Notes under the pieces: model-generated
Database searches by the model: none
Told to the model about the DNA's origin: nothing
The model's input: the letters and a program-made list of their open reading frames with translations, nothing else
In this document: positions 1 to 7,916 of the stretch, piece after piece
Position numbering within the stretch: the stretch's first letter is position 1
Layout of the letters: every line of letters begins with the position of its first letter
Program-made: the position numbers and the translations under genes
Assembly (NCBI GenBank): GCA_036652035.1
Contig: JAVVWR010000012.1
Span: forward strand, 1-56,245
Origin: JAEZVV01 sp036652035
Lineage (GTDB): Bacteria > Pseudomonadota > Gammaproteobacteria > Burkholderiales > Burkholderiaceae_F
Direction of reading: 5' to 3'
Length of the DNA: 56,245 bases

Positions 1-104
1 ACCACAGTGGCTCGCGCCCACGCATGATCAACCTGCACCTGGGCCACGGCGGCCGACACCAGGCCTGCCGCCAGCCCCACTCCCCACACCAGCTTTCTCA
101 ACAC
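1..104 (-). CDS. PCu(A)C-type periplasmic copper chaperone, N-terminal part only
   Basis: This gene runs off the left edge; 34 codons are visible. Reading leftward from a GTG at 104, the protein starts with a signal peptide (basic LRKL, then a Gly/Ala/Leu/Val core ending SAAVAQ). The mature part begins VQVDHAWARATV. The motif of a branched residue, D-x-AW-x-RAT just after a signal peptide is typical of the PCu(A)C (DUF461) copper chaperones that deliver Cu(I) to cytochrome oxidase. An ATG at 134 is also in frame, but the GTG has a GAGGGG Shine-Dalgarno at the right distance, and a TACAAT -10-like box at 135-140 would start transcription downstream of that ATG. The metal-binding Met/His residues lie beyond the edge, so the family call rests on a short stretch. 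Confidence 0.6.
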   Translation of the reverse strand, partial: MLRKLVWGVGLAAGLVSAAVAQVQVDHAWARATV

Positions 105-134
105 TGTCAGCCCCTCGATACGGAAAACACGCAT

Positions 135-140
135 TGTAAA
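135..140 (-). promoter_or_regulatory. Possible -10 box for the copper-chaperone gene
   Basis: On the minus strand this reads TACAAT, five of six matches to the sigma-70 -10 consensus. A start point about 7 bases downstream would leave a short leader carrying the GAGGGG ribosome site and GTG start at 104. No clear -35 box is seen, so this stays a weak call. Confidence 0.3.
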
Positions 141-224
141 ACCCGGCATTTTTTACCTTGTCACGCCCAGGGACGAGCAAAGGTGTTTCATCTATCGATA
201 CGGCAATAATGAATTCCTTCCCCC

Positions 225-264
225 AAAAAAGCCCGCCGGTCTATCAAAACCGGCGGGCTTTTTT
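225..264 (-). terminator. Bidirectional intrinsic terminator
   Basis: A perfect 10-bp stem (231-240 with 249-258, GCCCGCCGGT/ACCGGCGGGC) with an 8-base loop is flanked by six A on the left and six T on the right. It lies directly after the stop codon of the leftward PurB/PcaB-like lyase and separates that cluster from the copper-chaperone gene. Confidence 0.92.
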
Positions 265-280
265 CACTCCGCGGGCTCGC

Positions 281-1732
281 CTACTTGAAAGCGGTGCGCG
301 TCTTGGCAACCGCGGCATCGACCATTTGTGGCGCCGCGCCAAGGTAGTGCTTGGGCTCGAGCACCCGGTCAAGGTCAGCCGGCTTGAGATGCTTGGTCAG
401 CGCCGGAGAAGCCAGCACAACCTCGCGGAATGGCGTGCCGGCGGATGCCGCCTTGATCGCTGCCTTGATCGCATCGAGCGCCGGGCCGCGTCCCATGCGA
501 GGCGCCAACTCGCTCATCAGCGCTTCGGACATCGCATAGCCCTGCGAATCATTGAATCGCTCGAGCATCACGGACTCACGCACGATGATCTTCTCGAACA
601 TTCGGTTCGCCCGCTCCAGCGAAGCCGAGGTCAGCATGAACATTTCGGGAATGGTCGACCACTCCGAAATCCAGGGCGCGCCCTGGCGTGTCTCCGACTG
701 GTCGAGCATGGTCAACGCGCCAGCGGCGCGGATTGCCGACAGGTAGCCAATCCCGCCCATGAATTCGGAAGCGCGCGGATTGCGCTTCTGCGGCATGGTG
801 CTGCTGGCGCCACCCTCGCCTTCGTTGATCGAGTTATCAGCGGTACGCGACCATAGATTGATGTCGTTGGCCACGCGCTTGAGCGTGCCATTGATCAAAG
901 CCAATGTCTGCACCGTCTCGGCAAAGTTGTCGCGACTCGCGTTCCACGACAGATCGGGCTCGCTCAGGCCAAGACGCTTCATCAGGTTGGCGCGCAGCAC
1001 CAGGCCCTGGTCACCCGCAGCGCTGAGTGTGCCAACGGCGGAACCGTATTGCCCCACCAGAACGCGTGGCCGTAACTCGTTGATGCGATCGTTGTGCCGC
1101 CTCAGCTCAACCATGTACGAAGCGAGTTGCATGCCGAAGGTGGTCGGGATCGCATCCTGTCCATTCGAGCGCGCCATCGCGGGCGTGGCGCGGTACTTGG
1201 CCGAGAGATCGGCCAGGCGCAGGCTGAGTTTCTTGAGATCGCCCTGAACCAGATCAAGGCCGTCACGGACCTGCAGCACCGTCCCGGTGTCAAGCACGTC
1301 CTGCGTGGTTGCACCCAGATGCAGGTAAGCCGCGACTTCCTTGCCGCCCTTCTTCTTTACTTGCGACAAAAGCGGATCGATCGGCCGACCGACCTTGTGA
1401 GTGCCCGCGTTGAGTGTCTTGAGGTCGATGTTCTCGAGGCGAGCCGCGGCGGCAATCGCGGCGGCTGCCGATGCCGGAATCAGGCCAAGCTCGGCTTGTG
1501 CCGCAGCCAACTCCGCCTCGAAGCGAAGCCAATGGGCAATCGCGGCGCGGTCCGAGAAGGCGCCGCGCATCGCCGAAGTCGAGAACAGACCGCGGTAGAT
1601 CTCGGAGTCGAATACTGATGCGTTGCTGTCAACCGCCACGGCGACGGCGGGCGTGCCGGCGGCAAGAACCGGCGCAACAAAAACGAGACTCAAAGCCGCG
1701 ACCAGGGCACTGCGGCAAAGTAACTTCGTCAT
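281..1732 (-). CDS. Exported fumarase/aspartase-superfamily lyase, PurB/PcaB-like
   Basis: A 483-residue lyase of the fumarase/aspartase superfamily, closest in pattern to adenylosuccinate lyase and 3-carboxymuconate cycloisomerase. Seen: GATTQD (about 140-145), GQYGSAVGT (about 227-235) and the superfamily signature SSTMPQKRNP (about 310-319), which carries the flexible-loop catalytic Ser. Two features are unusual. The N-terminus is a clear Sec signal peptide (about 1-24, ending PVLA), so the enzyme should act in the periplasm. At the place where the superfamily usually reads THxQ, this protein has SNGQ (Asn190). Family chemistry is elimination of fumarate or a related dicarboxylate from a succinyl compound; the substrate is unknown. 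It is the last gene of a leftward cluster with a porin, a second exported lyase and a dicarboxylate transporter, and is followed at once by a strong terminator. Confidence 0.85.
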   Translation of the reverse strand: MTKLLCRSALVAALSLVFVAPVLAAGTPAVAVAVDSNASVFDSEIYRGLFSTSAMRGAFSDRAAIAHWLRFEAELAAAQAELGLIPASAAAAIAAAARLENIDLKTLNAGTHKVGRPIDPLLSQVKKKGGKEVAAYLHLGATTQDVLDTGTVLQVRDGLDLVQGDLKKLSLRLADLSAKYRATPAMARSNGQDAIPTTFGMQLASYMVELRRHNDRINELRPRVLVGQYGSAVGTLSAAGDQGLVLRANLMKRLGLSEPDLSWNASRDNFAETVQTLALINGTLKRVANDINLWSRTADNSINEGEGGASSTMPQKRNPRASEFMGGIGYLSAIRAAGALTMLDQSETRQGAPWISEWSTIPEMFMLTSASLERANRMFEKIIVRESVMLERFNDSQGYAMSEALMSELAPRMGRGPALDAIKAAIKAASAGTPFREVVLASPALTKHLKPADLDRVLEPKHYLGAAPQMVDAAVAKTRTAFK

Positions 1733-1982
1733 AGAGAATTTCTCCTTGAGAGATTTGCTCGGCGGCGTCAGGCCAACGAGTTAAACCAGCGGATGGCGCC
1801 AGCACTGCGTCACGCGGCATTCGCCGCGCCGATCATCCTCAGCCAGGGTAAGCATGCGATCGTCAGCTTCATGCGATGAACCTCAAAACCCGAAGACATA
1901 GAGCGCGAGCATCTCGGGAAAGCGCGAGTCTTCTGCCCCATCGAAACGTGCCACCGCCGGCGGCGGCTGATGCATGAGCCAC

Positions 1983-3440
1983 TCAGACGGCCGGCATCAC
2001 GAACATCAACCAGGGCACAGCGATCACGAGCAGGGCGATGAGGAAGATCGCGCCGAAGATCGCGCCCAGCTTCCAGAACTTGTCAGCGGGGATGTAACCG
2101 CTGCCCAGGTACACCGGACTTGGCCCCGCGGCATAGGGCGAGATGATTCCCATGATGCCGAGCGTGAACATCAAGAGCATCGCCAGGTGCGTCATATTCA
2201 TGCCGGGGATGGTGGCGCCGACGGCCAGCATCACGGTCAGAAGCGCGGTGACATGTGCGGTGAGGCTGGCAAACATGTAGTGCAGGCCGAAGAAAACCGC
2301 GACCAGGATGATCATTGCCGTCATCGGCGCAACGCCAACCATCTGCGCGCCGATCAGCGCGGCCAGCCACTTGATGAAACCGACCTTGGCCAGCCCTCCG
2401 GCGAGCGCCACCAGGGTGGCGAACCACGCCAGCGTGTTCCACGCCGCCTTGTTCGAGATCACGTCATCCCAGGAGAGCACGCCCAGTACCAGCATCACGG
2501 CGATCACCGCGATCGCCACCGTGGTCGCGTTGATCAGGCTCGCGCCGAAGATCCACAACAGCAGCGCGAGCAATACGCACAGACCGAGCAGGAATTCCTG
2601 CTTGCTCAGGCGTCCCATTTTCTCGAGTTCGGTGGCCGCCCAGGCCGGCACTTCCTCGCCCGAGGTAATGCTGGGCTTGATGATCCAGTACGACAAAAGC
2701 GGGACCAGAGCGAAGAGCAGCACGCCCACCGGGGCGATCGCGATGAACCAGTCAGTCCACGACACCGCGATCGGCATCGTCTTTTGCACCAACTCAAGGG
2801 CGAGCAGATTGGGGGCGAGCGCGGTCAGGAACAGCGTGCTGGTCACGCACGTGGTCGCCAGCGCGGTCCACATCAAATAGGTGCCGATGTAGCTCGCCGA
2901 CGGATCGTTGGGCAACGACTGATACAGCGGCGGCAGGTTCTTGATGACGGGATAGACAGTGCCGCCCGAGCGCGCGGTCACCGACGGCGTAAACGGCGCA
3001 AGAATCAGGTCGGAGAAAGCCACTGCGTAGCCCAGGGTAAGCGTCTTGCGGCCCATCGCCTTGACCAGCAGCAGGGCGATGCGGCGGCCCAGCCCGGTCT
3101 TCTCGTAGCCGAGCGCGAACATGAAGGCGGCAAAGATCAGCCACACGGTGCCATTTGAAAACCCTGATAGCGCCCACTTGAGCGCAGCGGCCGGCCACTT
3201 GGCGCCAAGGGTGACGAGTTCGGCGGGAGAGAACAGAACAACGTTGGCCAGCACGGCAACCACCGCCACGCCGATCAAGCCGATCGCACCTCCCGGCAAA
3301 GGTTCAAGCACAAGACCGGCGATCACGCCGGCAAAGATCGCGAAGTACCACCACGCGTGTGGTGGCAATCCCTCCGGCGCCGGGATCAGACCCAGCACCA
3401 CGGCGACCCCAATCGGCAATATCGCTTTCCAATGTTTCAT
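1983..3440 (-). CDS. DASS-family (CitT/SLC13-like) dicarboxylate:sodium symporter
   Basis: A 485-residue inner-membrane protein with about 11-12 hydrophobic segments and the look of the divalent anion:Na+ symporter family, which imports succinate, fumarate, malate, citrate or tartrate. Family-like stretches include SDLILAPFTPSVTARSGGT and the C-terminal GIISPYAAGPSPVYLGSGY, matching the conserved Ser/Thr/Pro substrate-loop regions. The ATG at 3440 is preferred over an in-frame TTG at 3452; neither has a strong Shine-Dalgarno. It sits between two exported fumarase-superfamily lyases, so it is a natural candidate for taking up the dicarboxylate they release. That link is inference from gene order. 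Confidence 0.9.
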   Translation of the reverse strand: MKHWKAILPIGVAVVLGLIPAPEGLPPHAWWYFAIFAGVIAGLVLEPLPGGAIGLIGVAVVAVLANVVLFSPAELVTLGAKWPAAALKWALSGFSNGTVWLIFAAFMFALGYEKTGLGRRIALLLVKAMGRKTLTLGYAVAFSDLILAPFTPSVTARSGGTVYPVIKNLPPLYQSLPNDPSASYIGTYLMWTALATTCVTSTLFLTALAPNLLALELVQKTMPIAVSWTDWFIAIAPVGVLLFALVPLLSYWIIKPSITSGEEVPAWAATELEKMGRLSKQEFLLGLCVLLALLLWIFGASLINATTVAIAVIAVMLVLGVLSWDDVISNKAAWNTLAWFATLVALAGGLAKVGFIKWLAALIGAQMVGVAPMTAMIILVAVFFGLHYMFASLTAHVTALLTVMLAVGATIPGMNMTHLAMLLMFTLGIMGIISPYAAGPSPVYLGSGYIPADKFWKLGAIFGAIFLIALLVIAVPWLMFVMPAV

Positions 3441-3879
3441 TTGAGCGCGCAATCCAGATTGCGGGCCCGCTCCCGGTTCGAGCGCGAGCCCCTACATTGA
3501 AGGAAAATTTATTGGGTGAGCCGCTGGGCGAAAGCGGCGTTCAACTGAACGTCGGCTTCGACCCGTTGCAATCCACGTCCGCGAGCAGGTAATGCGCGTA
3601 ACTGATCAGCATGACCTGCACACCGTTGGTGTAGGCCGGCACATAGGGATCCCTGGCCACAGCCTCGATCCGCTGGCGCGGCGCATCACGTTTCATCCCA
3701 TTGCAGTCCAGCCCGGCACGCTGCAAGCCGGCCCGCAAGGAACGCCGGCCGTGTTATGAGCCCGACTCCGGCTTGGCAGAGCCACGCTCAGACCGATAAC
3801 GCTTGGGTTCATGACTATCTTCCTTATGAATTATTGGCTGACTCGAGACGGCTCTCCACCCGAGCAAAAAACGAAAGGC
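3441..3879. other. 439-base region without an intact gene, holding a lyase remnant
   Basis: Between the transporter and the alpha/beta hydrolase there is no intact gene. The middle (about 3585-3660) encodes on the minus strand a fragment of an ArgH-like lyase, listed separately. The part at 3780-3880 is less GC-rich than its surroundings and shows no recognisable feature. Confidence 0.6.
3541..3738 (-). pseudogene. Remnant of a second ArgH-like exported lyase
   Basis: A short leftward reading frame contains PYVPAYTNGV followed soon by SYAHYLLAD. The intact lyase at 4884-6386 has IVPNYTNGV followed at the same distance by SYAHYLLGH. The match covers about 26 residues (bases about 3585-3660) and breaks down on both sides, and no start, signature loop or C-terminus of a lyase is found nearby. 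This fits the decayed remainder of a duplicated lyase gene, perhaps left by deletion between repeated copies. Its Tyr-Thr-Asn also shows the His-to-Asn change seen in the intact lyases. The boundaries are those of the open frame; only the middle is homologous. Confidence 0.7.
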
Positions 3880-4764
3880 TTACGGCAGGGCCGCCTCGAA
3901 ACCTGCGGCCGCTGCACGCGACATGCCTTCGCTCTGGTGCCCGACCCCGGGAACCCGGGCCTGTTTCCAGTGCAAGGCGCAGTCCAGAGCCTGCGATCGC
4001 TGCGCCGCCACGGCATAAAAATTTTTGCCACGCGCCAAGCGATGGGGTCCCTGTGCCATCGCCAAGGGCGAGCGGTTCAAGGACGGGTGCGCCGGGTCCT
4101 GATCGGCTTCGCCCAGGAGCACCGTCAGATCGCGTGCGAAAGCCCTGCACTCGGCGTCCAGCGCCAGCTCCGGCCCCTCCCGCCCACGAAGTCCGCCGAG
4201 CCCGTAAGGCCAGCTCTGGATGCGCAACGGCAAGGTGTACCAACCAGCGTTGGCCGCCACCAGCTCGCTGGCTCGCGGCACCGCGCCAAGTAGCAGCGCA
4301 CGGTGGACCACCTGCGCTCCCGCCGAATGACCGAAGAGCCGGTAAGTCCTGGCAGTGAGCCGTTCGCGACGCAGTACCTCGTCGAAGAGAAGCTCGATCA
4401 AGGCGTAGCTCGACTGCGAGAGGGTGGCATTCGATCCGGCCGTAATTCCGCCCAGGTGATAAAGCCCCTTGGCATACGCGGGGGTGTCAAAGCGTGGCGC
4501 AACCACGATGCTGCCGCTGCGATCGGCGTAAGCCTTCCAGTTCTCGCACATCTTGCGGGCGTTGCGACCCAAGCCATGCAAGACCAGCACCACCGGAGCG
4601 TTCGCGCCGGCCTGCGCCGGGCGGTAGAGCACAACATCGAGCGCCGGATGGCCGCCGGGCTCGAAGCGGAAACCGGTCCGGCATTCCTGCTCTGCCGCCA
4701 TCACGGGCGCAGGCCCGCCATGCCCCACCGCTGCCAGCAGCAGGGCGAACAGAATCCGCTTCAT
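3880..4764 (-). CDS. Exported alpha/beta hydrolase
   Basis: A 294-residue alpha/beta hydrolase. The ATG at 4764 is chosen because a GAGGAAGG Shine-Dalgarno precedes it; a longer frame to 4785 would translate that site. The N-terminus is a Sec signal peptide ending VMAAEQ, so the protein should be periplasmic or secreted. Seen: an oxyanion-hole region VVLVLHGLG (about 55-65), the nucleophile elbow GHSAGA, and a late GVGHQ that would supply the catalytic His. The architecture recalls polyhydroxybutyrate-depolymerase/esterase-like proteins. It lies 119 bases downstream of the exported ArgH-like lyase in the same direction, so it may remove an ester or amide group before or after the lyase step. 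The substrate cannot be read from the sequence. Confidence 0.8.
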   Translation of the reverse strand: MKRILFALLLAAVGHGGPAPVMAAEQECRTGFRFEPGGHPALDVVLYRPAQAGANAPVVLVLHGLGRNARKMCENWKAYADRSGSIVVAPRFDTPAYAKGLYHLGGITAGSNATLSQSSYALIELLFDEVLRRERLTARTYRLFGHSAGAQVVHRALLLGAVPRASELVAANAGWYTLPLRIQSWPYGLGGLRGREGPELALDAECRAFARDLTVLLGEADQDPAHPSLNRSPLAMAQGPHRLARGKNFYAVAAQRSQALDCALHWKQARVPGVGHQSEGMSRAAAAGFEAALP

Positions 4765-4883
4765 GCCTTCCTCTTCTCGGCGCAACGGGTCTCCACGCCT
4801 TGGCGCGGGGACCCGCGGCCAAGCCGGTGCGCCGGCGGCCCCTGGCCGCGGCGCACCGCACTTGGGCAGAGACCGCCCTGGTT

Positions 4884-6386
4884 TTACTTCGCCGCCGGCA
4901 ACAGCTTCTTGAACTCGGCGTTCAGCTTGGTCGATGCCGCCGCGATCTTGGTGCGCTGCGTCTTGGCCCAGACCTGGTCCTTGGCGATCCGCTCCTGCGC
5001 TTCCTTCAGCATGCGACTGACTTCGGCCGGTTGCGGTCCGCCCTTGATCGCACGCTGCTTGACCACGTCGATCGGGTTCAGGGTCGAGCGGAATTCGGCT
5101 TCGCTCATGGGCAGCTGGCCGACCTTGTAGTCCTTGCCCGCCTCGGCGTAGATGCGCACCGCCTCGGCATACGGGAAGTCCAGCGGCTTGATGTTCTTGG
5201 CCCTGGCAAAGCTCACGATCTCGGAGGCAAAGTGGTGACCGACACGGAACGGAACCTGGTACTTGCGCATCAGCAGATCGGCGAGTTCTTGCGATGTCGT
5301 CCAGTCGCTGTTGAGCTCTTCAAGCGCGCGCTCGGGATTGACCACCAAGCCATTGAGAATCTTGTCGAAGTTCTTGAGAACCGCGATGGTGCTGACCACC
5401 ATCGCGCTGTTTTCCTTCACTTCCTTCGGATCGCTCATTCCCGGGGGAATGTTGTGCGCGCGCAGAACCACACCCTGAGCACTGGCAATCACGGTGCTGG
5501 CATTGCGACGGGTCGAGTTCAGGATGCCGGGATTGCGCTTTTGCGGCATGGCGCTGCTCACGTACGTGAAGTCACCACCTTCTTGCAACAGGATCCACGG
5601 TCGCGGCTGCGCGTACTGGGTCAGCATGTCCTCGATGAATGCGCCCACGTGCAAGGCCATCGAGGTGACGACCGCACTGACCTCGACCGGGGCATCGATC
5701 GGCGACATCTGCGCCGCGTCGTACGCGTTGTCGACCAGGGCGTCGAACCCCAGGTACTCGGCCATGCGTTCGCGATTGAGCGGCCAGCTCGTGCCGTTGA
5801 GGACGGTGGTGCCCATCGGGCTGCGATTGAGGCGGACATAGGCCTCGCGCAGACGTTCCGAATCCCGATCGAAAGCTGCAGCGTGACCCAGCAGATAGTG
5901 GGCGTAGCTGTTGGGTTGCGCCGGCACACCGTTGGTGTAGTTGGGAACGATCGTATCGACGTTCTTGGCGGCCAGCTTGATCAGCGAATCGCGGGTCTTG
6001 GCCAACTGCTCGCTCAGCGCCAGCACGTTGTCACGCAGAATCGCGGCGCGGTAGGCCGAATGCATGTCCTGGCTGCTACGACCGGCGTGCAGCAAGGTCA
6101 CTTCCGGGCCGGCGGCCTTGATCATCAGCGGCTCGAACGTGATCACGCTCGACGGGCGCTTGGCATCGGGCTGATTGCCGTCTTCGATCACCTTGGCCAC
6201 GCCTTGCGCCACGCGCGGCGCCACGTCCTTGGCGAGCAGGCCTTCGTCGGTGTTGATCACCGCCGTTGCCTTGTTCATCTCGCCCAGCCAATAAAATTCG
6301 TCGCGCGGTGGTGCTTTCTGCGCCACCGCCGGCAAGGCAATACTCATGGCCACGGCCAGAGCGACCAAACGGAGCTGGATCTTCAT
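4884..6386 (-). CDS. Exported fumarase/aspartase-superfamily lyase, ArgH/EDDS-lyase-like
   Basis: A 500-residue lyase related to argininosuccinate lyase and the EDDS-lyase group. Seen: AGRSSQD (about 101-107, the ArgH GRSRND region), VPNYTNGVPAQP (about 147-158) and the signature SSAMPQKRNP (about 277-286). A typical Sec signal peptide occupies about residues 1-22 (ending LPAVA), predicting a periplasmic enzyme, unlike cytosolic ArgH. In ArgH the second motif is normally YTHxQxAQP; here the His is Asn152. The catalytic-loop Ser is kept. Members of this branch split a C-N bond and release fumarate; ethylenediamine-disuccinate or another N-succinyl compound is possible, but the substrate is not determined. 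The gene follows the porin by 93 bases and probably shares its promoter. Confidence 0.85.
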   Translation of the reverse strand: MKIQLRLVALAVAMSIALPAVAQKAPPRDEFYWLGEMNKATAVINTDEGLLAKDVAPRVAQGVAKVIEDGNQPDAKRPSSVITFEPLMIKAAGPEVTLLHAGRSSQDMHSAYRAAILRDNVLALSEQLAKTRDSLIKLAAKNVDTIVPNYTNGVPAQPNSYAHYLLGHAAAFDRDSERLREAYVRLNRSPMGTTVLNGTSWPLNRERMAEYLGFDALVDNAYDAAQMSPIDAPVEVSAVVTSMALHVGAFIEDMLTQYAQPRPWILLQEGGDFTYVSSAMPQKRNPGILNSTRRNASTVIASAQGVVLRAHNIPPGMSDPKEVKENSAMVVSTIAVLKNFDKILNGLVVNPERALEELNSDWTTSQELADLLMRKYQVPFRVGHHFASEIVSFARAKNIKPLDFPYAEAVRIYAEAGKDYKVGQLPMSEAEFRSTLNPIDVVKQRAIKGGPQPAEVSRMLKEAQERIAKDQVWAKTQRTKIAAASTKLNAEFKKLLPAAK

Positions 6387-6479
6387 GGAGAAACCTTATC
6401 GAGAGTGGGGCAAGGCCACCGGCATCGCGCACCGACACCGGCGGCGGGCCCTCAACCAGAGGGGCGCCTTGCGCCGTGT

Positions 6480-7595
6480 TTAGAAGCGGGTGCGCAGACC
6501 GAAGGTGGCGACTTGCGAGTTGTAGTCGGCACGCTGATCAACGGTAGCCGCGGCAAACTCATTGCCCGCACGACCGGCATCCTTATCCCACGACTTGTCG
6601 CCCATCGACAGCACATACGAAGCGTAGAGCTGGGTGCGCTTGGACAGCGGGTACAGATAGCCGAGCGAGAAGATCTGAAGATCGGCCTCGTACTGCTTGC
6701 TCTTGATCGCGAAGGCATCTCCATCGCGATACTGGTAGCTGGCGAGCAGACTTCCCGCGCCCCCTGGCAGGTCGGCCTTCAGACCGACCATGTAGGTATC
6801 AGCATCCGCCGCAGAGCCCGTCACTCCCTTGACCGCGGCGTCCTTGCTCTTCTCGTAGTTGAAATAAGCACGCACAACTGGGAAATCGTAGTAGGCACCG
6901 AACTGAATCGACTTCTGGTCAGGCAGAGCCGTGGCCTCTTTCACGCCGAGCTGCTCGTAATGCAAACCCATCAGCAGCTTGCCGATCTTGTAATTGGCGC
7001 CAATACCGCTGTAAGTCTCGTTCAGCGCATTGTTAGCCTCTTCCTGGCCGTTGGTCGAGAAAGAGTGCATCGCCGACGCCGTCACCCCCGCCATTGTCGG
7101 AGTGACGTAAACGATCGAGTTGTCGAGACGCTTGTTGACGAAGGAGAAGGCTTTCATGCCAGCCTGGTCCCAGGCGGTGGAAAACGGGTCGAACTTCATC
7201 ATGTTGAAGGTGCCCGCGCCCGAAGTCAGACCGCCAAAACGGCCCACCGCCATCGTGCCCGCCGTGCCGCGCAAACCCACAAAAGCTTCACGGCCGAACA
7301 AACGTCCGCCCTGGGTCGATTTCCCATCATCCACGCCGTAACCGGCTTCCAGAACGAAGATCGCCTTCAGGCTGCCGCCGAGATTCTCCGAGCCCTTCAT
7401 GCCGAAGCGGCTGCCGTTGGTATGGCCGCTGACCAGACCGAAAGTCGCGTCCTGCCCGACCCCTTCGATATTCGACGGTCGCACGTATTGCAGGCCACCA
7501 TCGACACGGCCGTAAAGCTCAACGCTCGATTGCGCCGACGCTGCCGCTGACAGCGCGCCTAAAGCCACCAGAACGGCACTCGAAATCAATTTCAT
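6480..7595 (-). CDS. Burkholderiales-type trimeric outer-membrane porin
   Basis: A 371-residue porin with a signal peptide (MKLISSAVLVALGALSAAASA), then the family opening SSVELYGRVDGGLQYV, alternating beta-strand patterns throughout, and a C-terminal phenylalanine (GLRTRF) required for assembly by the BAM complex. It should form an outer-membrane diffusion channel for small, probably anionic, solutes. A GGGGGAAG Shine-Dalgarno precedes the ATG at 7595. It is the first gene of the leftward lyase/transporter cluster and is divergent from a LysR regulator, so its expression is probably controlled by that regulator and by the dyads between them. Confidence 0.95.
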   Translation of the reverse strand: MKLISSAVLVALGALSAAASAQSSVELYGRVDGGLQYVRPSNIEGVGQDATFGLVSGHTNGSRFGMKGSENLGGSLKAIFVLEAGYGVDDGKSTQGGRLFGREAFVGLRGTAGTMAVGRFGGLTSGAGTFNMMKFDPFSTAWDQAGMKAFSFVNKRLDNSIVYVTPTMAGVTASAMHSFSTNGQEEANNALNETYSGIGANYKIGKLLMGLHYEQLGVKEATALPDQKSIQFGAYYDFPVVRAYFNYEKSKDAAVKGVTGSAADADTYMVGLKADLPGGAGSLLASYQYRDGDAFAIKSKQYEADLQIFSLGYLYPLSKRTQLYASYVLSMGDKSWDKDAGRAGNEFAAATVDQRADYNSQVATFGLRTRF

Positions 7596-7623
7596 TGCTA
7601 CTTCCCCCAGGGACCAAAGAGAA

Positions 7624-7646
7624 TCGAAACATCAGGACTGTTTCGA
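7624..7646 (-). repeat. Inverted repeat in the porin leader
   Basis: TCGAAAC and GTTTCGA form a perfect 7-bp inverted repeat around 9 bases, between the putative porin -10 region and its start codon. It could be an operator or a stem-loop in the mRNA leader. Confidence 0.55.
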
Positions 7647-7860
7647 CTTTTATATAAAACAAGATCCGCCGACCGCGCCGGGTAAACCACAAAGCCCGGT
7701 TCTGATTGTTTCTGGCACGGTGGATCCGCAGTCAAATTGACTCTAAGTGACAGGAACTCGCTGGGGAATGACAGAAACAGCAAACCGGATTGCAGTCCGG
7801 ACAATCACTGCCGAAAACCCATGGAAACCCCCAAAAAAAACCCAGTCAATCTTCTTTTCA

Positions 7861-7874
7861 TTGATTCCAATCAA
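7861..7874. promoter_or_regulatory. Dyad upstream of lysR, candidate operator
   Basis: TTGATT and AATCAA form a perfect palindrome around two bases, 42 bases before the LysR start codon. Its half-site TTGA/TCAA recurs at 7731-7741 and 7846-7864. This placement fits autoregulation and control of the divergent porin cluster. Confidence 0.45.
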
Positions 7875-7916
7875 CTCAACGCCGCGACATGGCCGCAACG
7901 GCATTAGAATGAAAAA

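Larger units (their letters stand above)
7596..7916. promoter_or_regulatory. Divergent porin/LysR control region
   Basis: This 321-base AT-richer interval separates the porin from the LysR gene. It holds a TATATAAAA-like -10 region for the porin near 7650-7660, an inverted repeat in the porin leader (7624-7646), and several TCAA/TTGA half-sites: GTCAAATTGAC at 7731-7741, TCAAT at 7846-7850 with ATTGA at 7860-7864, and the dyad TTGATTCCAATCAA at 7861-7874. LysR proteins typically bind such dyads upstream of a divergent target. No gene is seen in it. Confidence 0.6.

Noticed and set aside
158..856. Long rightward frame of 232 codons opposite the PurB/PcaB-like lyase
   Set aside because: Arg/His-rich product with no family pattern; it is the antisense shadow of a well-supported gene in GC-rich DNA.
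1974..3158. 394-codon rightward frame opposite the DASS transporter
   Set aside because: Asp/His/Gln/Arg-rich antisense shadow without hydrophobic segments or motifs.
4494..7550. 1018-codon rightward frame opposite the ArgH-like lyase and porin
   Set aside because: It spans two clear leftward genes with signal peptides and catalytic motifs; composition is typical of antisense reading.
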